A stretch of 11,048 bases of DNA from Dictyocoela muelleri (GCA_016256075.1 SDVU01000732.1:1-11048); one strand, 5' to 3'; shown: positions 1-8,056, counted from the first letter of the stretch. Translations and numbers: made by a program. The notes: a model not told the origin generated them from the letters alone.

Positions 1-337
1 TTTCAGAATATAATATAACGCTCTGAACGGTACCTTTATATGTTTTCTTCTTTCTGAAGAGATCATTAAAAAGTAACGTTTAGAGCTTTATATGGTATTC
101 TGTAAAGTTCTCCTCTAATAATACATTAAATGAAGATACTTATTGATCTGGTGTTTCAAGTGAGATCATTTTTTACCCCATAAAAGTGCTCCGTTATAAT
201 AGAACAGTAACAAAAAAAACAGAATACGTTGAAAAAAATAAAATTTAAGACTGACTTGTAAATACAGCCTCAATTTTTTTGTAAATTTAAATGAAAATTG
301 ATATTGAACCAAAATAATGAAAAGTCAAAATTTTTTA
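1..337. other. AT-rich intergenic region (3' flank of the carboxylase gene)
   Basis: No reading frame here has a plausible start and useful length on either strand, and no tRNA or rRNA signature is visible. The stretch contains A/T runs and a short direct repeat (GAGATCATT near 59 and 162) that I cannot interpret. A CCCC run at 176-179 is not followed by a usable ATG. It lies downstream of the carboxylase stop codon and so includes that gene's 3' untranslated region, whose extent cannot be determined. Confidence 0.6.
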
Positions 338-339
338 TT
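334..339 (-). promoter_or_regulatory. AATAAA overlapping the carboxylase stop codon
   Basis: On the minus strand the end of the gene reads TAATAAA, so an AATAAA hexamer shares bases with the stop codon. Polyadenylation signals overlapping or immediately following stop codons are known in microsporidia with short 3' UTRs. In DNA this AT-rich the hexamer can also arise by chance, so its role as the poly(A) signal is inferred. Confidence 0.4.
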
Positions 340-3300
340 ATTCGCTATCTTCTCGAAAATAATCATCAACATAATCCCTTAAATCATTAATTTCAATAAT
401 TTTATCAATCATTCCATTCCTTAATAATCTTAAAGGATTGTCATGCAATTCACAATATTGAATAGATGTTAACAATTCGATGTTATCATTTTCAACATTA
501 TTACTTTTGCAATTAACATTTTTTCCAACAACATTTTTATAATTATCATTTTTATCATTAATACTTTCCTCAACTTTACTATTATCATTGCTATTTTTAA
601 AATTTTCATTACCGTTAAAATGTTTATCACCTTTAACAACAACCTTTTCAACACCTTTCAATTTCAATTCAGCTAATCCGTCAGGTTGTAAAATACCAAC
701 ACAACAACTTTTATCCACAACAATCCTTATCTTATCATTAATATTTTTATCAAAAATAACCCACGTCCCACCACGTAATTGTGAATTTACTGGTAGATAA
801 ATTATAATTTTTTGATTAAATTTAGTCAAATTTTCAATAATCTTAGCACCACTATTGAGTATTCCTCTTTTCATGTCTATATCACCACCAGAAAAACCTT
901 TCCAGTCTGTAATTATCAATAAATTCATTTTCTCTTTATTAATTGTTTCTATAAAATCAGATATTTTCTGAGCAGTTGAATGAGAAATTACGTTATTTGT
1001 TAAAGTTTCATTATCATTGAAACTATCATTATCTTTTTTATAATCATTATCTTTTTTATAATCATTACTACTTCTTAATTTATTTCCCCTTTCATCACAG
1101 TCTTTAAAAATAATAACTCCTAATGAATTTCCCTTTATAAATCCTCGTCCAACAAATACATTTTTTGCCCAGTTTGAAAAATACTCAGTTAAAGAATTTC
1201 TATCAAAAATGAATTCTAAAAGTTCTCTTTGGTTGAGATTTAATGCTTTATTTGAATATATTTTATTAAGATTAGATTTATTATTATATTTTAAATTATT
1301 ATCTTTTGGATTATTATCTTTTAAATTATTATCTTTATAATTATTATCTTTATAATTATGTTTATGAGTACCAATATAATAATCAACCCATTTCATAATT
1401 TCTAAAACACCTTCATAATCACTAAATACCTCTTTATGACTAACACCATTCTGATTCATTAATTCAACGCCACCCAACTCTAAATTACTTTTATACTTTT
1501 CAAATTGTAACAATCTATTTAATGTTCTATATCCAGTGAGTAATAGAAATGAACCTTTTTTTTGAATAATTCTTTTACCAAGTTTGGCTAAATAGGCACC
1601 AATACCAACACTCATCTTTGAAACATAAGTCAAGGTAAATATAGAATTAAATGCATTAACCGTTTCTTTTGCTATTAATGCTGAAAAAACTAAATTTTCC
1701 GGACCTGTTTCTGTATTACCAAAGATTGAAATTATTTTATTATTTTTTATAATTGTTCCATTTCTTTCAATTAAAGAGTTTTCATCATTATTATTATCAT
1801 TGATATTGTTATTATTAATATTGTGATTAATATTGTTATTATTAATATTACCATTAATATTAATAGTGTTAATATTAATATTGTTAATATTAATATTGTA
1901 ATTATCATTTTTATCATTATTATTATTACAATTAAAAATCTTATCCTCTTTATCACTTCTACTTTTATATTCATTTTTATAATATTTATTATTTTCATCA
2001 TCATTATTATAAATCTTCTTATCAATTAAATCATCATAAATTCCTACTCTTGCACCCGAATTATTAGCAATATGAATTCTTAAATAAGAATTTTTTCTAC
2101 ATTCTTTACTGATCAAGTAAAAGAAAATAAGCTCTTTATAAGAATAAGAAGCATTGAAAATTGATTTGTCATCGATTAAAAATACTAATTGATTATTTTT
2201 ATAATTGAACTTAAATGCTTTAATAGCAATTTCAGGAAAATCAATATTATCAGTTCTATCATCAATATTTTTAAAATTATTAATTTTATAATCATTTTCT
2301 ATAACCTCTTCTAATTCAATTTCTCTTGATTTGAGAAAATAAGAATTATAATCAAAAATATTTTTTCCTTTTCTCGACAATGTATAAGTCGTAAATACTT
2401 TATTATCATCTTCATTATTGATTTGTAATATTATTAAAATGAGTATGTAAAGATAATGTTTTTCAGCTTTATTTAAATTATCAATTAATGGTAATAAATA
2501 ATTATTATAATCATAGTTATAAATATAACCGTATTTATAATAATTATTGTAATTATTGTAATTATTGAAATATTCAGAACTTTTACCTTTATAAATCAAA
2601 TAATCATCAATAGAAAATTCAGAAATTATTTCATTCTCAAAACAATAAAATTCTTTACAATGATTAAATCTAATAATCTGGATATTTTTAGATATAAATA
2701 TCAATTCTGAAAAATATTTCTTAAGTTGCTTTTCAAAATAAAAAATAATATTTTGAAGATTATCATTTTTTGTAAGTATTATTAAAGTTTTATAATTGAT
2801 ATTTGATGATGATTTAATATTTGGGGATGATTTATTATTTAAAATCATTGTTGTTCTGGCCAAAATTGAATTTATGTTGTTTTTAAAATCATTATCATAA
2901 TCATTATAAATAATTATTAAATCATTGTTATTAATCTCATCATTACTATTAATCTCATTATTACTATTAATCTCATTGTTATTATTAATCTCATTGTTAT
3001 TAATTTCATTATTATTAATTTCATTATTATTAATTTCATTATTATTAATTTCATTATTACTATTAATCTCATTGTTACTATTAATCTCATTAGTATGTTT
3101 AGCATTGCTATTTTTAAAATTTCTATTTTTAAAATTAGTATGTTTATTATTAGTATGTTTAAAAATAGCAATCTTTTTATCAAAACTTGTAAATTCGGCA
3201 TTTAAATTTTTTATATCAAATCTCTTCTTAAAATTGCTAAAATTAAACTTTCTTAATTTTTTAAAAATTATATCACTATTAATATCATTAATATTCAGAT

Positions 3301-6300
3301 GATTTCTACTATTAATATCCACTTGATTGATATTCAGTGGATTGCTATCATTTTCAATACCATTTTTAAATTGATAATTAAATATCATTTTTTCATAAAA
3401 AGCAGAATATGATTTATCAATAATTTCATAAATTTCAGAAATAAATTTAAATAATTTTCGATTTGAACTTACCTGTATTATTGTTTTATGTATGTTAAAA
3501 AATTTAATATCATTAATATTGTTATTACTGATAGTATAATCATTATTATTATTGATATTATAATCATTATTATTATTGATAGTATAATCATTGTTATTAA
3601 CGAAAAGGTCAATATTTTTTTGACTTTTAATTTTATCAAGATTATAATTAAGATGCATTAAAGCCTTAAATATTGATTCTAAAGTATCTAAATCTTCTAA
3701 ATTACTTTTGTATTTTGAAAACACATTTTTTAAAAAATATAACAATTCATGATCATTGATATTAAGATATTCATAACAAACTAAAAATTCAATAATTTTA
3801 TATTTAGGGATATACCAAAGTTGTTTGGGCAATTGAAATCCATATAGTTTATTAAGGAATAGTTTAAATAAAATGTTAAGGTTTATAATTGGATAAATTG
3901 GATAGTTAACAATCTTATTATTGATGTTATGGTTATTATTAATATTATTATCAATGTTATTAGCATTAATATTATTGTCAATGTTATTATTATTATTAAT
4001 TCTATTTATATATGCATCATCTTTTTTATTTATTAAATCTCTAATTAGGTTAATTTTTATTCCAATTTTTGATTTAAATTTCTTAATTTGAATTTGATTG
4101 TCGCATTTAATTTTTGCAATTTCTTCATTTTCATTAACAAAATCATTAACTTTTCTTGATGGAATAAAATAACCATCAAAGGGTGCATTTATAAAATGTT
4201 TCATTTTCATAATTTCAATTTTTACAATAATCTCTCCTTTTTTAATATTTCTTGATTCAGATATTTCAATAATTTTTCCAGGGATTGTTGATTTTAATAT
4301 TTCTGAATTGTAATTTATTTCAATTATATCATCATTAATGAAGAATAGATTTTTATTTGATTCGAAAGTGATAATTTTAAATGATCCTTCGGTACACTTA
4401 TTATTAAATTCATAATTTTCGTTGATATTATTTATGTTGATATTATTTTTGTTGATATTATTTATGTTGATATTAAAGTTGATAGTATTATTATTAATGT
4501 TATTATTAATAATGTTATTATTATTAGTATTATCATTAATAATCTTATTTTTGATCCCTTCAATGTTTGTTAATTCATTAAAATTTATATTTTTATTATT
4601 TTCATTTCTTATTAAATTAACCAACAAGTTATTGTTAATTAACAAACTATTCGTTAAATCTTTAATCAATACTTTATTTTTATTATCATATTTAAGATTA
4701 ATAATTTTAAATTCGAATATTCTAAAACTATCGTTAATTTCAATTAATACTAATTCGGGTCCTACACAATAGATTGATGCATCATACTCAAATGAATTGT
4801 ATAAATATTTAATATTATTTAAATTATTAAATTTATTAATGTAATTTTTGGATATAAAGAATATAAGAGGGAATATTATCGGAGTTATGTTTCTGTTGTA
4901 ACTGATATCATAATTATTATCATCATTATTAAGATCATCATTATCATTATTGTTATCGTAACTTTTATCACTTTCATCACTTTCATCAATACTTTCCTGT
5001 ATATTCTGATTAACCATCATCATTTCAATCGTATCAATGAAATATTCATTTTTAGAAAACCATTCACTGCTCAGAATTTTTAAAAGGTTATTTTTAATTC
5101 CTTTGATGCCATCAATTCTTAAATGTTTTAAAAAATTAAGTGCCTCTTTAATAGAATCGTGTCGATTTTCAGTAATAAAAAATACGTGACCAATTTGTGA
5201 ATCAGCCATTCCGTGAACATATCCTTTTTTCAACGCAAAATAAGCATAAGTATTTTTTGTTTGAAAAAAATTAATCTCAATTTCACCTGTTTGTGGTTCA
5301 AATTTTTCATTCTCTGCTATTATCCTGAGGCCTAATACGTGTTTTTTATTTAATTCATTGGTATTAAAGTTGTTAAGAGTTATAAAATCATCATTATTAA
5401 TATTATCATTATTCATATTATCATTATTCATATTATCATTATTCATATTATCGTTATTAATATTATCGTTATTAATATTATCGTTATTCATATTATCATC
5501 ATTAATATTATCATTATTAATATTATTAATAATATATTTAATGTTGTCGTCCTTATCATTCGTATATTTATTATCATTTTGATTATTAATAAAATTTTTA
5601 TATTTATTAGTTTTGAATACTTTACCTATTGCAATTAAAAATTGGATTTCAGGAAGATTAATATTATAAGCACATTCGGTAACAGGATGTTCTACTTGAA
5701 GCCTTGTATTTACTTCCAGAAAATAAATATCATTTTTAGTTACTAGAAATTCGACAGTTGCTAATCCTAGGTATCCAGATTCTTTTAAAAGAATTTCAGA
5801 ATATTTCTTCATTTTTTTAAATTGTTCTTTAGATAAAGAAGTTATATAATTGTTACTATCATAATTATCATATTTATAATTATCATATTTATAATTATCA
5901 TATTTATAATTATCATATTTATAATTATCATATTTATAATTACCATAATTATTATTATTATTATTATTATTATCATAATTATCAATAACTGGTGTCTCTT
6001 CAATAAGCTTTTGATATCGCCTTTGTAAAGTACAATCACGTGACCCAAAAACTAAAACTGTTCCATTTTTATCAACAGCTGCTTGAATTTCAATATGACG
6101 AGCATTTTTAATAATTTTCGTAAAATATCCACTATTGTCATCGTTTTGAATTATTTTATCAAATTCTGCTTTATTGTTAATAATTTTTATTCCTTTGCCA
6201 CCACCTGAATCTCTTCTTTTGAAAATGAAAGGAAAATTATTGTATTTTAAGAATTCATTAAAATCAGGGTTATATTTTTTGAGGAATTCATTTGATTCTT

Positions 6301-7333
6301 TGAGAAGTTTATAAGATTTTTTGATAAGTTTATTTGTATTGACATTATGTATTGATTGTTTTATATTAATATTATCAGTAATATTAATATTATCAATAAT
6401 ATTAATATTATCAATAATATTAATATTATCAGTAATATTAATATTATCAATAGTATTTATATTATCAATAGTATTTATATTATCCATTGATTGTTTTCTA
6501 TTAATTTTTTCCATTACTAATTGATTCGAATTTTTATAATTATTGCAATTAAAAAGATTTGTTTCTTCAGTCGTTCTCATCAGGTTTTCATTGTTTATGC
6601 TAGAATATTTTTTATTTATAGTTTTAGAGTTTATGCATTCATTAAATTTTATGCATTCATTTAAGTTTTCAACCTTTTTATATTTTAATTCTTCAGACAT
6701 GTTCTTAAAAATAACCTCATCAGTACATTTCATTTTTAAATTTTCAAATTTATTTTTCAAATTTTTAGTTACCAAATTTTCATTTAAACAGAGACCTTGT
6801 TCCTCAAAAAACTTATAAAAATCAATTCCAATAAACAAATAAGGTATTGTCGGTACATCTAAAACTTCACAAACAACATTACTAACAACTTTATCTCCTA
6901 AAAGCAACATGCTTTCAGCTGATGGTCCAATAAATCCTATTTTTTCTTCAAAAAGCCGTTTACTAAACAATACATTTTCAGATAAATATCCCCATCCCGG
7001 CCATACGTAATCAACATTGAATTTTTTTGCAATTTTAATAACGCGTTCTATATCATTAAAACTATCAAAATCTACTATCTCGTAATCGTCAAGAAGATTT
7101 ATATATTGATACCCACATTCTATGTCGAGAAGTGGTACCATCCCGATAAAATGTATTTTATGGTTTGAGAGTGATGTTATGAATTTTTGAGCTGGTAATG
7201 ATCTATTTGCGATGAGTATTTTTATAATCTTTTCATTAGCACTTTTTTTATTGTTTTGATAATAATTTTTAGTCTTTATTACTGGTTTTAATGGACTCGT
7301 GTTTAATATTTTTTCATGATTTTTTAGATCCAT
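338..7333 (-). CDS. ACC1: Acetyl-CoA carboxylase, eukaryotic multidomain type, highly diverged
   Basis: Makes malonyl-CoA from acetyl-CoA, bicarbonate and ATP through a biotin carrier; cytosolic by family. Biotin carboxylase (about 36-775) shows WPGWG (111-115), GPSAESMLLLGDK (136-148), the ATP-grasp glycine loop SGGGKG (376-381), QRRYQKLIEETP (437-448) and FLEVNTRLQVEHP (to 550). The carrier has EIMKMKHF with biotinyl-lysine at K1043. Carboxyltransferase (about 1645-2280) shows NSGARVG (R1762), SVGIGAYL (1908-1915), LGGVELMNQNGVSH, NWAKNVFVGRG, WKGFSGG (2144-2150) and QLRGGTW (R2187). The two arginines match the CoA- and carboxylate-binding arginines of yeast Acc1. The central region (about 1090-1640) is hard to align and shorter than in yeast. 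The roughly 110-residue C-terminal tail of yeast Acc1 is missing; the protein ends soon after a recognisable LHDNPLRLLRNGMI. Asn-rich inserts between conserved blocks make total length (2331) similar to yeast (2233). No intron is needed. The start is the first ATG, preceded by a CCC motif. Confidence 0.95.
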   Translation of the reverse strand: MDLKNHEKILNTSPLKPVIKTKNYYQNNKKSANEKIIKILIANRSLPAQKFITSLSNHKIHFIGMVPLLDIECGYQYINLLDDYEIVDFDSFNDIERVIKIAKKFNVDYVWPGWGYLSENVLFSKRLFEEKIGFIGPSAESMLLLGDKVVSNVVCEVLDVPTIPYLFIGIDFYKFFEEQGLCLNENLVTKNLKNKFENLKMKCTDEVIFKNMSEELKYKKVENLNECIKFNECINSKTINKKYSSINNENLMRTTEETNLFNCNNYKNSNQLVMEKINRKQSMDNINTIDNINTIDNINITDNINIIDNINIIDNINITDNINIKQSIHNVNTNKLIKKSYKLLKESNEFLKKYNPDFNEFLKYNNFPFIFKRRDSGGGKGIKIINNKAEFDKIIQNDDNSGYFTKIIKNARHIEIQAAVDKNGTVLVFGSRDCTLQRRYQKLIEETPVIDNYDNNNNNNNNYGNYKYDNYKYDNYKYDNYKYDNYKYDNYDSNNYITSLSKEQFKKMKKYSEILLKESGYLGLATVEFLVTKNDIYFLEVNTRLQVEHPVTECAYNINLPEIQFLIAIGKVFKTNKYKNFINNQNDNKYTNDKDDNIKYIINNINNDNINDDNMNNDNINNDNINNDNMNNDNMNNDNMNNDNINNDDFITLNNFNTNELNKKHVLGLRIIAENEKFEPQTGEIEINFFQTKNTYAYFALKKGYVHGMADSQIGHVFFITENRHDSIKEALNFLKHLRIDGIKGIKNNLLKILSSEWFSKNEYFIDTIEMMMVNQNIQESIDESDESDKSYDNNNDNDDLNNDDNNYDISYNRNITPIIFPLIFFISKNYINKFNNLNNIKYLYNSFEYDASIYCVGPELVLIEINDSFRIFEFKIINLKYDNKNKVLIKDLTNSLLINNNLLVNLIRNENNKNINFNELTNIEGIKNKIINDNTNNNNIINNNINNNTINFNININNINKNNININNINENYEFNNKCTEGSFKIITFESNKNLFFINDDIIEINYNSEILKSTIPGKIIEISESRNIKKGEIIVKIEIMKMKHFINAPFDGYFIPSRKVNDFVNENEEIAKIKCDNQIQIKKFKSKIGIKINLIRDLINKKDDAYINRINNNNNIDNNINANNIDNNINNNHNINNKIVNYPIYPIINLNILFKLFLNKLYGFQLPKQLWYIPKYKIIEFLVCYEYLNINDHELLYFLKNVFSKYKSNLEDLDTLESIFKALMHLNYNLDKIKSQKNIDLFVNNNDYTINNNNDYNINNNNDYTISNNNINDIKFFNIHKTIIQVSSNRKLFKFISEIYEIIDKSYSAFYEKMIFNYQFKNGIENDSNPLNINQVDINSRNHLNINDINSDIIFKKLRKFNFSNFKKRFDIKNLNAEFTSFDKKIAIFKHTNNKHTNFKNRNFKNSNAKHTNEINSNNEINSNNEINNNEINNNEINNNEINNNEINNNNEINSNNEINSNDEINNNDLIIIYNDYDNDFKNNINSILARTTMILNNKSSPNIKSSSNINYKTLIILTKNDNLQNIIFYFEKQLKKYFSELIFISKNIQIIRFNHCKEFYCFENEIISEFSIDDYLIYKGKSSEYFNNYNNYNNYYKYGYIYNYDYNNYLLPLIDNLNKAEKHYLYILILIILQINNEDDNKVFTTYTLSRKGKNIFDYNSYFLKSREIELEEVIENDYKINNFKNIDDRTDNIDFPEIAIKAFKFNYKNNQLVFLIDDKSIFNASYSYKELIFFYLISKECRKNSYLRIHIANNSGARVGIYDDLIDKKIYNNDDENNKYYKNEYKSRSDKEDKIFNCNNNNDKNDNYNININNININTININGNINNNNINHNINNNNINDNNNDENSLIERNGTIIKNNKIISIFGNTETGPENLVFSALIAKETVNAFNSIFTLTYVSKMSVGIGAYLAKLGKRIIQKKGSFLLLTGYRTLNRLLQFEKYKSNLELGGVELMNQNGVSHKEVFSDYEGVLEIMKWVDYYIGTHKHNYKDNNYKDNNLKDNNPKDNNLKYNNKSNLNKIYSNKALNLNQRELLEFIFDRNSLTEYFSNWAKNVFVGRGFIKGNSLGVIIFKDCDERGNKLRSSNDYKKDNDYKKDNDSFNDNETLTNNVISHSTAQKISDFIETINKEKMNLLIITDWKGFSGGDIDMKRGILNSGAKIIENLTKFNQKIIIYLPVNSQLRGGTWVIFDKNINDKIRIVVDKSCCVGILQPDGLAELKLKGVEKVVVKGDKHFNGNENFKNSNDNSKVEESINDKNDNYKNVVGKNVNCKSNNVENDNIELLTSIQYCELHDNPLRLLRNGMIDKIIEINDLRDYVDDYFREDSE
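1032..1067 (-). repeat. 18-bp direct duplication encoding NDYKKD twice
   Basis: Two 18-bp copies give NDYKKD-NDYKKD shortly after the conserved LGVIIF strand of the carboxyltransferase C-half. Yeast also has a variable acidic loop here before the HSTAQKI-equivalent helix. The copies are nearly identical in DNA, which suggests recent duplication. Confidence 0.7.
1281..1360 (-). repeat. 15-bp coding minisatellite in the carboxyltransferase region (KDNN[YLP])
   Basis: About five in-frame 15-bp units encode a pentapeptide of the form KDNN followed by Y, L or P (residues about 1992-2018). The array lies between the first carboxyltransferase half (ending near the IMKWV segment) and the second half (starting near FDRNSL). 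That is a linker where other eukaryotic carboxylases also vary. Confidence 0.75.
1770..1920 (-). repeat. Asn/Ile-rich low-complexity insert in the carboxyltransferase N-half
   Basis: Imperfect repeats of AAT/ATT codons encode strings such as NINNININ. They lie between NSGARVGIYDDLI and the GPENLVFSALIAKET segment. In yeast this interval is an ordered stretch after the NSGARIG loop, so the insert has replaced or expanded a surface region while the motifs on both sides remain. Confidence 0.7.
2927..3095 (-). repeat. 15/18-bp coding minisatellite (NEINN / NEINSN units)
   Basis: About ten in-frame units encode NEINSN (18 bp) or NEINN (15 bp), residues about 1413-1469 in the degenerate central region. 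The order is roughly symmetric: 18-bp units at both ends and 15-bp units in the middle, with SN variants outside and NN variants inside. That pattern suggests expansion from the centre of the array. All unit lengths are multiples of three. Confidence 0.8.
3530..3600 (-). repeat. 24-bp coding minisatellite (NNNNDY[TN]I)
   Basis: Three units with an exact 24-bp period (the GATA-starting plus-strand copies begin at 3530, 3554 and 3578) encode an octapeptide NNNNDYTI or NNNNDYNI at about residues 1245-1268, in the central region of the carboxylase. The middle copy differs by a single base from its neighbours over the repeat core. Confidence 0.75.
4421..4485 (-). repeat. 15-bp coding minisatellite before the biotin carrier domain
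   Basis: On the plus strand the units start GTTGATATTATTTAT at 4421, 4436 and 4451, with a truncated fourth from 4466. They encode an Ile/Asn pentapeptide at about residues 950-971, in the linker between biotin carboxylase and the biotin carrier. Asn-rich sequence continues to about 4540. Confidence 0.75.
5390..5518 (-). repeat. 15-bp coding minisatellite (NNDN[IM]) in biotin carboxylase
   Basis: Eight in-frame units and a partial ninth encode NNDNI or NNDNM (one unit NDDNM), residues 606-648. The array follows the conserved LPEIQFLIAIGK helix and precedes HVLGLRIIAE. Fungal carboxylases carry a family-specific variable insertion at the same point, so the array sits in a tolerated loop. Confidence 0.85.
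5861..5935 (-). repeat. 15-bp coding minisatellite (KYDNY x5) in biotin carboxylase
   Basis: Five apparently identical 15-bp units encode KYDNY at residues 467-491, directly after a run of eight asparagines (455-462). The array lies just after the QRRYQKLIEETPV strand. Sequence identity among copies implies recent slippage or gene conversion. The unit uses the same five codons, in a different order, as the array in the neighbouring gene. Confidence 0.9.
6359..6484 (-). repeat. 18-bp coding minisatellite (DNIN[TI][IT] x7) in biotin carboxylase
   Basis: Seven units with an exact 18-bp period (ATTATC recurs at 6371, 6389, 6407, 6425, 6443, 6461 and 6479) encode DNINTI, DNINIT or DNINII at residues 284-325. 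The array lies in a roughly 180-residue insertion (about 170-352) between the VPTIPYLF segment and the FPFIFKRR strand that carries the ATP-binding lysine. Confidence 0.9.
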
Positions 7334-7345
7334 GGTAAGGGTAAT
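7334..7345 (-). promoter_or_regulatory. CCC motif five bases before the carboxylase start
   Basis: Read on the minus strand, the sequence before the start codon is ATTACCCTTACC then ATG. The CCC (plus positions 7339-7341) lies five bases from the ATG in otherwise AT-rich DNA. Start-proximal CCC- or GGG-type motifs mark many microsporidian start codons and are thought to act in transcription start. This supports the chosen start and the taxonomic call. Confidence 0.6.
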
Positions 7346-7367
7346 TTTTATTTTTTATTATCTTTTT

Positions 7368-7377
7368 AGTTCGAACT
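7368..7377. promoter_or_regulatory. 10-bp palindrome AGTTCGAACT upstream of the carboxylase
   Basis: A perfect 10-base palindrome with a TTCGAA core starts 35 bases upstream of the carboxylase start codon. It could be a dimeric transcription-factor site, but one instance proves nothing. Only its symmetry and its place in the presumed promoter are observed. Confidence 0.3.
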
Positions 7378-7515
7378 GTGTCATAGTATTGATAAATTAA
7401 AATGTTGACGGGTTTATATTGTGTTTTGAATTAGTTTTGAATTGTGTTTTAAAATTTTTAAAATTTTTTAAAATATATTTATTTCATGCTTATAATATCC
7501 ATAAATGTCTAAAAC

Positions 7516-7532
7516 GGAGAGTTGTCTCCAAC
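7516..7532. other. Small GC-rich hairpin with two alternative foldings
   Basis: GGAGA-GTTG-TCTCC (7516-7529) forms a five-pair stem. The overlapping GTTG-TCTC-CAAC (7521-7532) forms an alternative four-pair stem using the same bases. It stands out in an AT-rich setting and lies next to a 21-bp duplication. Function unknown. Confidence 0.4.
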
Positions 7533-7538
7533 AATGGT

Positions 7539-7579
7539 CTTTGACCTTTGGTTCTTGGCCTTTGACCTTTGGTTCTTGG
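7539..7579. repeat. Two tandem copies of a 21-bp unit
   Basis: CTTTGACCTTTGGTTCTTGG occurs at 7539-7558 and again at 7560-7579, a period of 21 bp with no mismatch across the 20 bases shown. The unit is far richer in G and C than its surroundings and resembles none of the coding minisatellites. A plus-strand frame of only 18 codons (7534-7590) passes through it; I do not call it a gene. Confidence 0.75.
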
Positions 7580-8046
7580 TGTTCCAATAATATGTCACTT
7601 ACTGAGCTACCCAGAAGCCCGACTGTATACGGGATTTTTGTTTTATCAATGACTCAGCACGATACATGTAATTAGTGGCTTTTCATGATTTTTTCTATTT
7701 ATCACTACTTTTTATTTATATTTCATAGAACTCATACCCATACATAGGCGCTATATTCTGCTTAATTTTCATATTAGACCAAGTTTTAATCAGTTATACC
7801 ACACTGGAACACTGTATGTTAATACTAATTATTGATTGCTTAATGTCAATCCCTATTATTTATTATAAAACAATTTAAAATAATTCGAACCTCGATACTT
7901 AAAGGTTACATTCAAGAGTGTTAACCACCGAGATATCCGGATCTATAAATTCTAACAATGATCCGCGAAAGTTTAATTAAGATTGTTAATCATTAACCTA
8001 TAAATCCAATTAAACAATAAAAATAAATTTAATGATCACAGCTTTT

Positions 8047-8056
8047 AACCCTCGCT
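8047..8056 (+). promoter_or_regulatory. CCC motif five bases before the second gene's start
   Basis: The sequence before the start codon is AACCCTCGCT then ATG, with CCC at 8049-8051 exactly five bases from the ATG. The same spacing is seen at the divergent carboxylase gene. It favours ATG 8057 as the start and supports a microsporidian origin. Confidence 0.6.

Larger units (their letters stand above)
7334..8056. other. Divergent intergenic region between the two genes
   Basis: These 723 bases separate the two divergent start codons and must hold both promoters. Besides the listed motifs I see AT homopolymer-like sequence (about 7440-7490), a GC-richer patch (7512-7640), a CCCG...CGGG stem (7618-7633), a six-base inverted repeat CGGATC/GATCCG with a 16-base loop (7938-7965) and a GTTAAT-C-ATTAAC palindrome (7985-7997). 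No tRNA, and no gene longer than a few tens of codons, is supportable here. Confidence 0.6.

Noticed and set aside
2900-3302. Long open frames of 60-125 codons antisense to the carboxylase (for example 2925-3302, 4422-4772, 5358-5582, 6321-6524), rich in Leu/Ile/Ser
   Set aside because: They are the complement of minisatellite DNA made of AAT, ATT and similar codons, which lacks stops in several frames. Their composition is repetitive, they have no CCC motif before the ATG, and they overlap a gene with clear catalytic motifs.
338-7333. Origin from Dictyostelium or Plasmodium, which also have Asn-rich proteins and AT-rich genomes
   Set aside because: The carboxylase is far more diverged and lacks the C-terminal tail expected in those groups, there is no plastid-type leader, and both genes have the start-proximal CCC motif typical of Microsporidia. 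This remains an inference, not proof.
7368-7377. TTCGAA motifs here and at 7884-7889 considered as tRNA T-loops
   Set aside because: Flanking bases do not form a five-pair T-stem, and no matching D-arm or acceptor stem was found upstream.
7534-7590. 18-codon plus-strand frame and a longer startless minus-strand frame through the 21-bp duplication
   Set aside because: Both are explained by the duplication having a period divisible by three. They are too short, the minus frame has no ATG, and no CCC motif precedes the plus ATG.
7595-7625. Reverse complement GGGTAGCTCAGTAAG resembles a tRNA A-box
   Set aside because: No closing GAGC for the D-stem, no B-box at a suitable distance and no acceptor stem.
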